Below, in pieces: positions 41,630 through 50,924 of a stretch of DNA of 64,000 nucleotides. Numbering within the stretch: the stretch's first letter is position 1; every line of letters begins with the position of its first letter. Both the position numbers and the translations under genes were made by a program. The notes under the pieces are model-generated. The model did not search any database and had not been told where the DNA came from. It saw nothing but the letters and a program-made list of their open reading frames with translations. Origin of the DNA: Frankiales bacterium (GTDB lineage Bacteria; Actinomycetota; Actinomycetes; S36-B12; CAIYMF01); assembly GCA_016125335.1 (NCBI GenBank), contig WGLY01000027.1:1-64000 (forward strand), in the 5' to 3' direction.

Positions 41630-42238
41630 ATGAGGCCGGCACCCCCCGACCACGTCGGCGACCCGGTCCAGTCGCCCTCGGCCTGGAACCTGCCCAACGC
41701 GCTCACCGTGCTGCGCCTGCTCCTCGTGCCGGTCTTCGCCTGGCTCCTGCTGCGCGAGGACGGCGCCGACACCGCCTCGCGGGTGTGGGCGGCCGCGGTC
41801 TTCGTCGTCGCCGGCACCACCGACTTCGTCGACGGCGAGCTCGCCCGGCGCCAGGGCCTGGTCACCAGCTTCGGCAAGGTGGCCGACCCCATCGCCGACA
41901 AGGCCCTCACCGGCACCGCCCTCGTGGGGCTGAGCTGGCTGGGCGAGCTGCCGTGGTGGGTCACCGTGGTGATCCTCGTGCGCGAGGTGGGCGTCACGCT
42001 GCTGCGGTTCTGGGTGATCCGCATCGGCGTGATCCCGGCCAGCCGCGGCGGCAAGGCGAAGACCGCGGCGCAGATGCTCGCGATCCTGCTCTACCTGCTC
42101 CCGGTGGGCGGCTGGCTGCTCACCGCCCGCGCGCTGGTGATGGCCGTCGCCCTGGTGCTCACCGTGGTGACCGGCGTGGACTACGTCCTGCGGGCCTGGC
42201 GCCTGCGCCGCTTCGGCGCCGCGCCGGACGTGCCGTGA
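41630..42238 (+). CDS. pgsA: CDP-diacylglycerol-glycerol-3-phosphate 3-phosphatidyltransferase
   Basis: Makes phosphatidylglycerophosphate from CDP-diacylglycerol and glycerol 3-phosphate. The CDP-alcohol phosphotransferase signature D-x2-DG-x2-AR-x8-G-x3-D-x3-D is complete in DFVDGELARR...GKVADPIAD. About five membrane segments; 202 residues. The stop overlaps the cinA start (GTGA). Confidence 0.96.
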   Translation: MRPAPPDHVGDPVQSPSAWNLPNALTVLRLLLVPVFAWLLLREDGADTASRVWAAAVFVVAGTTDFVDGELARRQGLVTSFGKVADPIADKALTGTALVGLSWLGELPWWVTVVILVREVGVTLLRFWVIRIGVIPASRGGKAKTAAQMLAILLYLLPVGGWLLTARALVMAVALVLTVVTGVDYVLRAWRLRRFGAAPDVP

Positions 42239-42744
42239 GCGCGGGCCCGGATCCGGCCGGGGCGCCGGCGCCGCAGGCGGCCGAGGTGGTGCGCCGCTGC
42301 GCCGCGCAGGGGCTCACCCTCGCCGTGGCCGAGTCGCTCACCGGCGGGCTGCTCGTCTCCGCGCTCGTCGCCGTGCCCGGCGCCTCCACCGTGGTCCGCG
42401 GGGGCGTCGTCGCCTACGCCACGGACCTCAAGGCCACCCTGCTGGGGGTCGACGCCGGCCTGCTCGAGCGGGCCGGCGCGGTCGACCCCGAGGTCGCGCG
42501 CGCCATGGCGCACGGGGCCGCCGCGCGCCTGGGTGCCGACCTCGGCGTCGCCACCACGGGGGTGGCCGGCCCGGACCCGCAGGACGGCCACCCGCCGGGC
42601 ACGGTGCACCTGGGCTGGGCCACGGCCGCGGGGAGCGGGTCGCGCACGCTGGACCTCGCCGGCGTCGACGGACGCCAGGCCGTGCGCGAGGCCACCGTGG
42701 CGGCGGCGCTCGCGCTCCTGCTCGAGCTCGTCGATCCCGCCTGA
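42235..42744 (+). CDS. cinA: CinA C-terminal domain: nicotinamide-nucleotide amidase
   Basis: 169 residues, the PncC-type deamidase domain alone. It has [25 protein letters not shown] and [12 protein letters not shown], and [25 protein letters not shown]. It hydrolyses nicotinamide mononucleotide in NAD recycling. The N-terminal MoCF domain is absent, as in most actinomycete copies. pgsA-cinA-clgR is a conserved actinobacterial order. Confidence 0.93.
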   Translation: MSAGPDPAGAPAPQAAEVVRRCAAQGLTLAVAESLTGGLLVSALVAVPGASTVVRGGVVAYATDLKATLLGVDAGLLERAGAVDPEVARAMAHGAAARLGADLGVATTGVAGPDPQDGHPPGTVHLGWATAAGSGSRTLDLAGVDGRQAVREATVAAALALLLELVDPA

Positions 42745-42842
42745 GCCGCGCCGGGCGCCCCGCCGCGCGCGGTGCGCCGGCCCGACGGAAACCCGGTCGC
42801 GCGGGCGGGAACACCGACGGACGATTACACCGTTACACCTTC

Positions 42843-42860
42843 GACGGCCTCCGGGCCGTC
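42843..42860 (+). terminator. Hairpin downstream of cinA
   Basis: GACGGCC-TCCG-GGCCGTC forms a 7-bp stem with a tetraloop, about 100 nt after the cinA stop. No U-tract follows. Confidence 0.4.
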
Positions 42861-43105
42861 TCCCGCCGGACGGACCTCCGCACCCGGTGGGACCCGCCGG
42901 GCGCGATCTGCCGTCCGGCGGACCCTGCTCCCCGAGAGGTGCGCCCGTGATCCCCACCCCCGCCGCCGCTCCCACCACGGTCCCGACGCGACGCGCCGTG
43001 ATCGCCCGAGCGGGTAGTGCTCCTGCACCGACCGCCCCTGCCGGGTACGGTGTGCACACCGCTCCCGGCGGTGAGTCCCGGGTCCGCGCGAGAGGAGGTG
43101 CCCCC
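42861..43105 (+). promoter_or_regulatory. clgR leader with perfect 14-bp palindrome
   Basis: CGGTGTGCACACCG at 43048-43061 is a perfect palindrome that overlaps a possible -10 (TACGGT, 43046-43051). It is a good candidate operator, possibly for autoregulation. The reading frame of clgR is open upstream to a GTG at 42948, so an N-terminal extension cannot be excluded. Confidence 0.45.
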
Positions 43106-43399
43106 GTGGTGGTGCTGCGCCGCGTCATCGGCGACGAGCTCCGGCGTCGTCGCCAGGACCAGGGCCGCACGCTGCGCGAGGTCTCCAGTGCCGCGCGCGT
43201 CTCCCTGGGCTACCTCTCCGAGGTCGAGCGGGGCCAGAAGGAGGCCAGCAGCGAGCTGCTCGCGTCCATCTGCACCGCGCTCGACGTCCCCCTCTCGACC
43301 GTGCTGCGCGCGGTGAGCGACGAGGTCGAGGTGCTCGAGACCGTCGCCCAGGTCACCGACCTCCCGGTCCCCACCGCGTCCGTCGTCGCGGCCGCCTGA
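43106..43399 (+). CDS. clgR: ClgR-like XRE family transcriptional regulator
   Basis: 97 residues, a Cro/CI-type HTH domain. It begins [26 protein letters not shown] and continues [21 protein letters not shown], closely matching ClgR, the activator of clp protease and stress genes in Streptomyces, Corynebacterium and Mycobacterium. Position after pgsA-cinA supports this. GTG 43106 is 7 nt behind AGGAGG. ClgR is normally itself turned over by ClpP; its C-terminus here ends in VVAAA, compatible with recognition by Clp proteases. Confidence 0.9.
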   Translation: MVVLRRVIGDELRRRRQDQGRTLREVSSAARVSLGYLSEVERGQKEASSELLASICTALDVPLSTVLRAVSDEVEVLETVAQVTDLPVPTASVVAAA

Positions 43400-43409
43400 C
43401 CCCGGTCCC

Positions 43410-43997
43410 GTGCCGGAGCGGTCCCCGCGGTCGCGCGCGGGCAACGCGATGGGCCGCACCCGTGCGGCGGCTCTCGACGGCGCCCGCCGCGTCCTGGCCG
43501 AGCGCGGCGTCCGCAAGGCGACCATGGGCGACGTCGCCGTCCGCGGCGGCCTCGCCAAGGCCACGCTCTACAACCACTTCCGCACCAAGGACGACCTCGT
43601 CGCCGGACTCGTCCACGACGAGGTCGTCGACCTGTCCGCCGACTGCGCCGACCTCGCCGCCGACGACCTCGCCGTGGCCCTGACCCGGGCCGCGGACGCG
43701 GTCGCGGGCCACGTCGTCGTCGTCGGCCTGCGCGCCGTGGAGCCGGCGTCGCTGGTCGCCCTCGCGGCCCCGGGCAGCGGGGAGGGCTGGGACCTCGTGC
43801 GGGCGCAGGTGGCCCGCGTGCTCGACGTCGCCGGCCGCTCCGACGCCGCCGAGCACGTCGACCTCGTGTGCCGGTGGCTGGCCACGCACACCGTCGCCCC
43901 CGGCACGCGGGCCTCCCGCGAGGCGCAGGCGCGCGTGCTCGCGGCCGCGCTGCCGGCCGCCGTTCGCACCACGGCGTTCGCCGCCCCCACCACCTGA
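43410..43997 (+). CDS. TetR family transcriptional regulator
   Basis: Up to 195 residues. The N-terminal HTH is ALDGARRVLAERGVRKATMGDVAVRGGLAKATLYNHFRTKDDLV, a clear TetR pattern. The C-terminal ligand-binding part is unspecific and Ala-rich. The start could be GTG 43410 or ATG 43449 (13 codons on); neither has a strong ribosome binding site. It is 10 bp after clgR and may be co-transcribed. Target genes unknown. Confidence 0.85.
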   Translation: MPERSPRSRAGNAMGRTRAAALDGARRVLAERGVRKATMGDVAVRGGLAKATLYNHFRTKDDLVAGLVHDEVVDLSADCADLAADDLAVALTRAADAVAGHVVVVGLRAVEPASLVALAAPGSGEGWDLVRAQVARVLDVAGRSDAAEHVDLVCRWLATHTVAPGTRASREAQARVLAAALPAAVRTTAFAAPTT

Positions 43998-44019
43998 CCC
44001 GCGCACCCGGCGCCCGGGC

Positions 44020-44859
44020 TCACCGCCGTGGGCCGGCCCGACGGGACGGGGGCCGGGCGTCCGCGGCCGGGGCCGGGCCGGGCTGGCAGACGGGGCACCA
44101 GAAGGTGACCCGCTCGCGCGGCGGCTCGCCCTGCGGCGCCGTGCGCACCGGGGTGCCGCAGCGGCGGCAGGGCCGGCCCGCGCGGCCGTGCACGTAGTGC
44201 TCGTGCCCGCGCCGCGGGTCGCCGGTGGTCACCTGGGCCGCGTGGTCGCGGTTGGCGAGCAGGAACCGGCGTGCGGTCCCGACCACGGCGGGCAGGTCGG
44301 CGACCTCGCCCACCGGCGTCCACGGCGAGGTCCGGTGCACGAACAGCGTCTCGGCCATGTAGAGGTTGCCGATCCCGGCGAGCAGCCGCTGGTCGAGCAG
44401 TGCGGGCCCGATCTCGCGGCCCGGGTCGGCCCGCAGCCGGGCCAGCGCCGCGTCGGCGTCGAAGCCCGGGTCGAGCAGGTCCGGGCCCAGATGCCCCACC
44501 ACCTGCTCCTCGGCGTCGGTTGGCACCAGCTCGAGCACGGGGAGGCGGTAGCCGACGGCGTCCCACGCGGCGGTCGAGAGCACCGCGCGCACCTGCCAGT
44601 CCGGCCCGCCGGCCCAGCGCGCCCCCGGGCGGTAGAGGTGCCACATCCCGTCCATGCGCAGGTGGCTGTGCAGCGTGAGGCCGCCCTCGAGCCGCAGCAG
44701 CAGGTGCTTGCCCCGCGCGGCCGACCCGAGCACGTGCCGCCCGGACAGGTCGGTCGTGGCCAGCGAGGGCACCCGGAGGTCGGTGCGGGTCAGCACGTCG
44801 CCGGCCAGGGCGTCGTGCAGGCGCCGCGCCACGAGCCACACGGTGTCGCCCTCGGGCAC
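44020..44859 (-). CDS. Fpg/Nei family DNA glycosylase (endonuclease VIII type)
   Basis: Removes oxidised bases from DNA and cleaves the abasic site. After the start the sequence is P2-E3-G-D-T, the catalytic N-terminus of the family. The H2TH region has LLDQRLLAGIGNLYMAE, and the C-terminal zinc finger has CRRCG...CPVC. The 279-residue chain resembles actinobacterial Nei2. GTG 44859 follows AGGAGGAG. It converges on the tetR gene. Confidence 0.93.
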   Translation of the reverse strand: MPEGDTVWLVARRLHDALAGDVLTRTDLRVPSLATTDLSGRHVLGSAARGKHLLLRLEGGLTLHSHLRMDGMWHLYRPGARWAGGPDWQVRAVLSTAAWDAVGYRLPVLELVPTDAEEQVVGHLGPDLLDPGFDADAALARLRADPGREIGPALLDQRLLAGIGNLYMAETLFVHRTSPWTPVGEVADLPAVVGTARRFLLANRDHAAQVTTGDPRRGHEHYVHGRAGRPCRRCGTPVRTAPQGEPPRERVTFWCPVCQPGPAPAADARPPSRRAGPRR

Positions 44860-44989
44860 CGGCTCCTCCTCCCGCGCCGTCCCCGCTCGGGACGCCGCGG
44901 CCACCGTCGCACGGGAACAACGCCGGGCGCGAGCGGTGTTGCCCCGCCGTGCGGCGGGCGCCGTACCTCGGACGGGACGGAGCAGGCCG

Positions 44990-45643
44990 GTGCGGATCGC
45001 GGTGCTGGGTACGGGAGTGGTGGGCACGACCCTGGGGACGGCGTTCGTCCGCTCCGGGCACGAGGTGCGGCTCGGGTCGCGCACGGCCGACAACGCGACG
45101 GCGGCGGCGTGGGCGCGCGACCTCGGCGCGCCGGCGGGGCACGGCACGTTCCACGACGTCGCCGCGTGGGGCGAGGTGGTGGTCAACGCCACCGCCGGGC
45201 TGGTGACCCTCGACGTGCTGCGCAGCGCGGGCGCCGACGCGCTCGAGGGCAAGGCCGTGCTCGACGTGTCGAACCCGCTGGACTTCTCCGGCGGCTTCCC
45301 GCCCGCGGTGCTCCAGCCGGAGGGGCGCAGCGTCGGCGAGCACGTGCAGGAGGCCTTCCCGGGCGCCCGCGTGGTCAAGACGCTCAACACGATGACCGCC
45401 GCCGTGATGGTCGACCCGCGGTCGCTGCCGGCCGCGCACACCGTCTTCGTCGCCGGCGACGACGCCGAGGCCAAGACGCTGGTCGGCGGTCTGCTGGCCG
45501 ACCTCGGCTGGGCCCCCGACGAGGTGGTCGACGTCGGCGGCATCGTCGCGGCCCGCGGGCTGGAGCTGTACCTGCCCCTGTGGCTCTCGCTCATGAGCTC
45601 GTTCGGGACGCCGGCGTTCAACATCCGCGTGGTGCGCGGCTGA
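44990..45643 (+). CDS. NADPH:F420 oxidoreductase-like (NADP-binding) protein
   Basis: 217 residues. An N-terminal Rossmann motif RIAVLGTGVVGTTLGTAFVRSGHEV is followed by SRT at the NADP-phosphate site. VLDVSNPLDF and VVKTLNTMTAAVM match the F420H2:NADP oxidoreductase-like/YrxC family. Some homologues reduce other substrates, so the reaction is not certain. Divergent from the glycosylase gene and convergent with lhr. Confidence 0.85.
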   Translation: MRIAVLGTGVVGTTLGTAFVRSGHEVRLGSRTADNATAAAWARDLGAPAGHGTFHDVAAWGEVVVNATAGLVTLDVLRSAGADALEGKAVLDVSNPLDFSGGFPPAVLQPEGRSVGEHVQEAFPGARVVKTLNTMTAAVMVDPRSLPAAHTVFVAGDDAEAKTLVGGLLADLGWAPDEVVDVGGIVAARGLELYLPLWLSLMSSFGTPAFNIRVVRG

Positions 45644-45662
45644 GCGAGGGGCCCGCGCCGGC

Positions 45663-48600
45663 TCAGGCGCGCAGCCGCAGGCCCTGCGGCGTGGCGGTGA
45701 ACCCCGCCGCCTCGAGCGCCGAGCCGAGCGGCGAGCGGGAGGTGAGCACCGGCTCGCCGTCGGCGGTCTGCACGGTGAGCCGACCGAGGACGCCGCCGCG
45801 CACGGCCGCAGCGAGGGCCGCGCACGCCGCGGAGAGCGCCCGCTCGTCCTCGTCGTCCCACGTGAGCAGGGTGCGCCCGCCCCGCTCGACGTAGATCACC
45901 AGGCGGCCGTCGACCAGCACCACCAGCGCGCCGGCCTTGCGGCCGGGGCGGTGGCCGCCGGCGGCGTCCTCGGCGCGGGCCGGCCAGGCCAGCGCGGCGC
46001 CGTAGGGGTTGGCCGGGTCCGTGGCGGCGAGCACCACCGCGTGCGGCGCGGCGGCGGGGTCGCGCTTGTCGGGCGCGGCCGCGCGCACCCGGTCCACGGC
46101 GCCGGGCAGCGCGAACTGCGCGGCGCCGAGCCCCTCCACGACGTACCCGCGCCGGCAGCGGCCGGCGTCCTCGTACGCCGAGAGCACGCGGTAGACGCCC
46201 GCGAACCCGCCCGGCACCCGCTCGGCGGCGACGGCGCCGCGGGTGACGACGCCGTGCCGGTCGAGCAGCCCCTCGGCGAGCGCGGCGGCGCGCAGCGTGA
46301 GGTCCGGCTCGCGCGGCTCGAGCGCCGACCAGCGGCCGGCGACCCCCGGGGGCACCAGCCGGGCCGCCGCGGCCGACCGCGACGGCCGGGCGTAGCGGGC
46401 GCGCGAGGGCCGCCGCGGCGGCGCGGCGGCGGTGCGCACCCGGCGCCCGCTGCCCGCCAGCCGGGCCCGCAGCGGCGCCCAGGTGTCGCCGGTGACCCGG
46501 CCGGACCACACGAGGTCCCACAGCGCCTCGGCCAGCTCGGCGTCCTCGACCCGGCCGGCGCTGCCCTCGACCATCGGCGCGGCCAGCCGCGAGACCCGCT
46601 CGGCGAGCTCGCGGAAGAACCAGCCGCCGCCGGCCTCGAGGGTCTCGAGCAGGGCCGCGTGCACCGGGGTGGGCTCGAGCTCGCCGGCCTCCGGCAGCAC
46701 GAGCGCGGCCGACTCCGCCGGCGCCAGGGCCACCCAGCCGTCGCCGCCCTGCAGGCCGCCCGCCCCGGCCCAGACCACCTCGCCGGAGGACGTGAGCTCG
46801 TCGAGCATCGCGGGCTGGTAGCCCTCCACCCGCGCCGGCAGCACGAGGGTCTCCCACGCGGACGCGGGCACCGCGACGCCGGCCAGCTGCTCGACGACGC
46901 GCAGCACGCCGTCCGGGCCGCGCAGCCGGCCGCCGACGTGCTGCCACGCCGGCAGGAACGCGCCGAGCGACTCGGGCGGCACCGGCTCGGCCTCGCGGCG
47001 CAGCGCCGCCATCGAGCGCCGCCGCACGAGACGCAGCACCTCGGCGTCGCACCACTCGGTGCCCGTGCCCCCGGGCCGGAACTCCCCGGTGACCACGCGG
47101 CCGACGGCCGCCAGGCGGGCCAGCGCCCCGGCCACCACGGCCGGGCCGAGCCCGAAGGCGCCTGCGACGTCGGCCACGACGAACGGGCCGTGCGTGCGCG
47201 CGAAGCGCGAGACGAGGTCGCCGACGGGGTCCGCCACCGGCTCGAGGAACGCGTCGGGCAGCCCCACCGGCAGCGCCGTGCCGAGTGCGTCGCGCAGCCG
47301 GGCGGCGTCCTCCACGGCCGCCACGCGCGCCTCGCCCGCCACGCGCACCTCGATGGCGCGGCGGGCGGCGAGCAGCTCGTCGACCCACGCCGACGTGCCG
47401 CCGCGCGCCTCGATCGCCGCGCGGGTGAGCGGCCCGAGCCGGCGCAGGAGGTCGGCCACCCCCTCGGCGCTGCGGGCGTGCCGCTCGGCGGCCAGGCACT
47501 GCAGCTCCGCCTCGACGGTGGCCAGCGACGCCGGGTCGAGCAGGTCGCGCAGCTCGGCCTGGCCGAGCAGCTCGGAGAGCAGCGCGGTGTCGAGGGCCAG
47601 GGCCGCGGCCCGCCGCTCGGCCAGCGGTGAGTCGCCCTCGTAGAGGTAGGCCGCGACGTAGCCGAAGAGCAGCGAGCGGGCGAAGGGCGACGGCGTCGCG
47701 GTCTCGACCTCGACCACCCGGACCTCGCGCGCCTGCACCGACCGCATGAGCGCCACCAGGCCCGGCACGTCGTAGACGTCCTGGAGCACCTCGCGCATCG
47801 TCTCCAGGACGATCGGGAACGAGCCATACTGCGCCGCCACCGACAGCAGCTGGGCCGAGCGCTGCCGCTGCTGCCACAGGGGCGACCTCTTGCCCGGGTC
47901 GCGGCGCGGCAGCAGCAGGGCGCGGGCCGCGGACTCGCGGAAGCGCGCGGCGAACAGCGCCGAGCCGCCGGCCTCCGCCGTCACGAGCGCCTCGACCTCG
48001 TCGGGGTCGAGCAGCGCCGCCTCGAGCACGCCGCGCACGACGTCGTCGTCCTCGACGTCGGGCAGCCGCAGCACGATGCCGTCGTCGGCGTGCATGACCT
48101 GCGCGTCGACGCCGTGCCGCTCGCGGATGCGCGCCCCGATCGCCAGCGCCCAGGGGGCGTGCACCTGCGCGCCGAACGGGGAGTGCACGATCACACGCCA
48201 GTCGCCGAGCTCGTCGCGGCTGCGCTCGACCACGAGCGTGCGGTCGTCCGGCACGTGGCCGGTCGAGGCGCGCTGCTCGTCGAGGTAGGCGCGCAGGTTG
48301 GTGCGGGCCCGCTCGTCGAGGCCCACCGCGGCCAGGCGCTGGTCGGCGTCCGCGGCCGGCAGCGCCGCCACCTCGCGCACGAACGCGCCCATGGCCCGGC
48401 CGAGCTCGTAGGGCCGGCCGAGGGCGTCGCCCTTCCAGAACGGGAGCCGTCCGGCCAGCCCCGGCGCGGGCGAGACGAGCACGCGGTCGTGGGTGATGTC
48501 CTCGATGCGCCAGCTCGACGCGCCGAGGGCGAACACGTCGCCCACGCGGGACTCGTAGACCATCTCCTCGTCGAGCTCGCCCACCCGCGAGGCCTTCTCG

Positions 48601-50327
48601 CCCACGAGGAAGACGCCGAAAAGCCCGCGGTCCGGGATGGTGCCGCCGCTGGTGACGGCCAGCCGCTGCGCGCCGGGGCGTCCCGTGAGCGTGCCGGCGG
48701 TGCGGTCCCACACCAGCCGCGGGCGCAGCTCGGCGAACTCGTCGCTGGGGTAGCGCCCGGCCAGCATGTCCAGCACGGCGTCGTACGCCGACTGCGGGAG
48801 GGTCGCGAACGGGGCGGCCCGGCGGACCAGCGCGAGCAGGTCGTCCACGTGCCAGGTGTCGAGCGCGGTCATCGCGACCACCTGCTGCGCGAGCACGTCG
48901 AGCGGGTTGCGCGGCATGCGCAGCTCCTCGATGAGCCCGGCCCGCATGCGCTCGGCGACCACCGCGGTCTGCACGAGGTCGCCCCGGTACTTGGGCAGCA
49001 CCACGCCCTTGCTCACCGCGCCCACCTGGTGGCCGGCGCGGCCCACGCGCTGCAGCCCGCTGGCGACGCTGGGCGGCGACTCCACCTGCACCACGAGGTC
49101 GACGGCGCCCATGTCGACGCCGAGCTCGAGGCTGCTCGTGGCCACGACCGCGGGCAGCCGGCCGGCCTTGAGGTCGTCCTCGATCAGCGCCCGCTGCTCC
49201 TTGCTCACCGAGCCGTGGTGGGCCCGTGCCAGCACGGCGGGGGCGCCGCCAGTGGACCCCGCCTGCCCCATGAGCGCGGCCGGCGCGGCCCCCGTCTCGA
49301 GCGCGTCGCCGGTGGTGCGCTCGACCCAGATCTCGTTGAGCCGTGCGGTGAGCCGCTCGGCCAGCCGCCGGGAGTTCGCGAACACGATCGTCGAGCGGTG
49401 CGCGGCGATGAGGTCGACGACGCGCTCCTCGACGAACGGCCAGATCGACGTGCGCGGCTCGTCGCCCGCGGCGGACCCGGACACCTCACCGGTGGGCGCG
49501 CCGAGCTCGGCCATGTCGTCGACCGGCACGACCACCTCGAGGTCGACCTCCTTCGCCGAGGGCGGCCGCACCACGGTGACCGGGCGCGTGCCGCCGAGGT
49601 AGGACGCGACCTCCTCGACCGGGCGCACGGTCGCCGAGAGGCCGATGCGCTGGGCCGGCCGCTCGAGCAGGGCGTCGAGCCGCTCCAGCGAGACCGCGAG
49701 GTGGGCGCCGCGCTTGGTGCCGGCCAGCGCGTGCACCTCGTCGACGATCACCGTCTCGACTCCGCGCAGCGACTCGCGCGCGGCCGAGGTGAGCACGAGG
49801 AAGAGCGACTCCGGGGTGGTGATGACGACGTCGGGCGGGCGCGTGCCGAGCCGGCGCCGCTCGTCCGCGGGCGTGTCGCCGCTGCGCACGGCGACCGCGA
49901 CCTCGGGCTCGGGCAGCCCCAGCCGCACGGACTCGCGGCGGATCCCGGTGAGCGGGCTGCGCAGGTTGCGCTCGACGTCGACGGCGAGGGCCTTGAGCGG
50001 GGAGACGTAGAGCACCCGGCAGCGGCGCAGCGGGTCGGCCGGGCGCTCCTCGGCGGCGACGCGGTCGAGCGCCCACAGGAACGCCGCGAGCGTCTTGCCC
50101 GAGCCGGTGGGCGCGACCACCAGGGCGTGCTGGCCGCCGGAGACGGCGTCCCAGGCGCCCACCTGCGCGGCGGTGGGCGCGGCGAACGCCGAGGCGAACC
50201 ACGCACGGGTCGCGGGGAAGAAGCGGCCGAGGACGTCCTCGGCCACCGCGTCGCCCACCTCCGCCTCCGGCACCGGGCCATCCTCCACCGCCGGTCCGAC
50301 GCCCGCCCCCGTCGGCCCCGATGTCAC
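45663..50327 (-). CDS. lhr: Lhr-type ATP-dependent 3'-5' helicase
   Basis: A very large superfamily 2 DNA helicase, 1554 residues. Motif I APTGSGKT is at residues 72-79, motif II DEVH follows in VIVDEVHALAGTKRG, and motif III is LSATVRP. Motif VI QRVGRAGHQ completes the core. The Lhr-core winged-helix and WH domains and the long Lhr-CTD (ending near TPQGLRLRA) follow. The full length is like mycobacterial Lhr, which is induced by DNA damage. The GTG at 50327 lies within a dispersed palindromic repeat (50320-50389), so the first codons are uncertain. Confidence 0.95.
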   Translation of the reverse strand: MTSGPTGAGVGPAVEDGPVPEAEVGDAVAEDVLGRFFPATRAWFASAFAAPTAAQVGAWDAVSGGQHALVVAPTGSGKTLAAFLWALDRVAAEERPADPLRRCRVLYVSPLKALAVDVERNLRSPLTGIRRESVRLGLPEPEVAVAVRSGDTPADERRRLGTRPPDVVITTPESLFLVLTSAARESLRGVETVIVDEVHALAGTKRGAHLAVSLERLDALLERPAQRIGLSATVRPVEEVASYLGGTRPVTVVRPPSAKEVDLEVVVPVDDMAELGAPTGEVSGSAAGDEPRTSIWPFVEERVVDLIAAHRSTIVFANSRRLAERLTARLNEIWVERTTGDALETGAAPAALMGQAGSTGGAPAVLARAHHGSVSKEQRALIEDDLKAGRLPAVVATSSLELGVDMGAVDLVVQVESPPSVASGLQRVGRAGHQVGAVSKGVVLPKYRGDLVQTAVVAERMRAGLIEELRMPRNPLDVLAQQVVAMTALDTWHVDDLLALVRRAAPFATLPQSAYDAVLDMLAGRYPSDEFAELRPRLVWDRTAGTLTGRPGAQRLAVTSGGTIPDRGLFGVFLVGEKASRVGELDEEMVYESRVGDVFALGASSWRIEDITHDRVLVSPAPGLAGRLPFWKGDALGRPYELGRAMGAFVREVAALPAADADQRLAAVGLDERARTNLRAYLDEQRASTGHVPDDRTLVVERSRDELGDWRVIVHSPFGAQVHAPWALAIGARIRERHGVDAQVMHADDGIVLRLPDVEDDDVVRGVLEAALLDPDEVEALVTAEAGGSALFAARFRESAARALLLPRRDPGKRSPLWQQRQRSAQLLSVAAQYGSFPIVLETMREVLQDVYDVPGLVALMRSVQAREVRVVEVETATPSPFARSLLFGYVAAYLYEGDSPLAERRAAALALDTALLSELLGQAELRDLLDPASLATVEAELQCLAAERHARSAEGVADLLRRLGPLTRAAIEARGGTSAWVDELLAARRAIEVRVAGEARVAAVEDAARLRDALGTALPVGLPDAFLEPVADPVGDLVSRFARTHGPFVVADVAGAFGLGPAVVAGALARLAAVGRVVTGEFRPGGTGTEWCDAEVLRLVRRRSMAALRREAEPVPPESLGAFLPAWQHVGGRLRGPDGVLRVVEQLAGVAVPASAWETLVLPARVEGYQPAMLDELTSSGEVVWAGAGGLQGGDGWVALAPAESAALVLPEAGELEPTPVHAALLETLEAGGGWFFRELAERVSRLAAPMVEGSAGRVEDAELAEALWDLVWSGRVTGDTWAPLRARLAGSGRRVRTAAAPPRRPSRARYARPSRSAAAARLVPPGVAGRWSALEPREPDLTLRAAALAEGLLDRHGVVTRGAVAAERVPGGFAGVYRVLSAYEDAGRCRRGYVVEGLGAAQFALPGAVDRVRAAAPDKRDPAAAPHAVVLAATDPANPYGAALAWPARAEDAAGGHRPGRKAGALVVLVDGRLVIYVERGGRTLLTWDDEDERALSAACAALAAAVRGGVLGRLTVQTADGEPVLTSRSPLGSALEAAGFTATPQGLRLRA

Positions 50328-50389
50328 TGGTGAAAGGGTCGCCTCCCGCCGCCGGAAGCGACCGTTCCGCCAGTGAGGTCCGGTCCGGG
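50320..50389. repeat. 70-bp palindromic repeat, copy A
   Basis: Begins GATGTCACTGGTGA and ends GGTCCGGTCCGGG. It matches copy B at 62891-62960 over its full length without gaps, at about three quarters of positions. It can fold through TCACTGG/CCAGTGA and GGTCGC/GCGACC stems. It covers the start codon of lhr. Confidence 0.75.
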
Positions 50390-50405
50390 GGCGGATGATC
50401 GGGGG

Positions 50406-50567
50406 GTGGACCTCGTGCCCTGGCTGGTGGCCGCCGCCGTGCTGCTCGTGCTGGCCGCGCTCCTCGTGCTCGCGCTGCGCGGGGCGGCGGGCCGCTCGCC
50501 CGCCGACGACCCCGGACCGCGGGGCGACCCGCCGGCCGCCGACGGCCCCGAGCCGCCCGCCGGCTGA
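50406..50567 (+). CDS. Small single-span membrane protein (53 aa)
   Basis: Begins VDLVPWLVAAAVLLVLAALL, a hydrophobic anchor of about 22 residues. A short, acidic, Pro/Gly/Asp-rich tail follows. GTG 50406 is 7 nt after a GATGAT hexamer. No family recognised. Coding is plausible from frame and start context but not certain. Confidence 0.5.
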   Translation: MDLVPWLVAAAVLLVLAALLVLALRGAAGRSPADDPGPRGDPPAADGPEPPAG

Positions 50568-50651
50568 CGCCGGTCCGTCCGCCGTCGCCACGAGAGCCCG
50601 ACGGCGTCCGGGCCGGGCCGGGGGACGCACGCGCACCGCCGCGGGACGTCG

Positions 50652-50657
50652 TAGCCT
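50652..50657 (+). promoter_or_regulatory. -10 element of DUF3046 gene (leaderless)
   Basis: TAGCCT is 6 nt upstream of ATG 50664. Confidence 0.45.
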
Positions 50658-50663
50658 CACCGC

Positions 50664-50858
50664 ATGCGGCTCACGGAGTTCTGGCGGCGGATGGAGGGGG
50701 TCCTCGGCCCCGCCTACGCCCGCTCCTGGGCGGCCGACCACGTGCTGGCGGCCCTGGGCGGCCGCACCGTCGACGAGGCGATCGCCGGCGGCGAGGAGAC
50801 CGTCGTGGTCTGGCGCGCCGTGCACGCCGAGCTCGGCCTGCACGCGCGCGAGCGCTGA
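50664..50858 (+). CDS. DUF3046 protein
   Basis: A 64-residue protein that matches the actinobacterial DUF3046 family: MRLTEFWRRMEGVLG, YARSWAADHVLAALGGRTVDEAI, VVWRAVHAELGL. The family is regularly found upstream of recA in actinomycetes, as here. Function unknown; a strong hairpin follows it. Confidence 0.92.
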   Translation: MRLTEFWRRMEGVLGPAYARSWAADHVLAALGGRTVDEAIAGGEETVVVWRAVHAELGLHARER

Positions 50859-50871
50859 GCCCCCGTACGAC

Positions 50872-50907
50872 GACGGCCGCCGCCCCGGAACGGGGACGGC
50901 GGCCGTC
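50872..50907. terminator. Strong hairpin between DUF3046 and MFS genes
   Basis: ACGGCCGCCGCCCCG pairs with CGGGG-A-CGGCGGCCGT around a GAA loop. It can serve both convergent genes. Confidence 0.6.
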
Positions 50908-50924
50908 GACGCGGTCGTGCGGTG

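Noticed and set aside
42948-43105. N-terminal extension of ClgR from an upstream GTG
   Set aside because: Known ClgR proteins begin at the VVLRR segment, and AGGAGG is correctly placed for GTG 43106. The extension would also cover the palindrome and putative promoter.
44020-48711. Single long minus-strand frame joining the glycosylase gene to the lhr region
   Set aside because: Only its last 280 codons encode the Nei protein. The rest is antisense to the oxidoreductase gene or out of frame with lhr.
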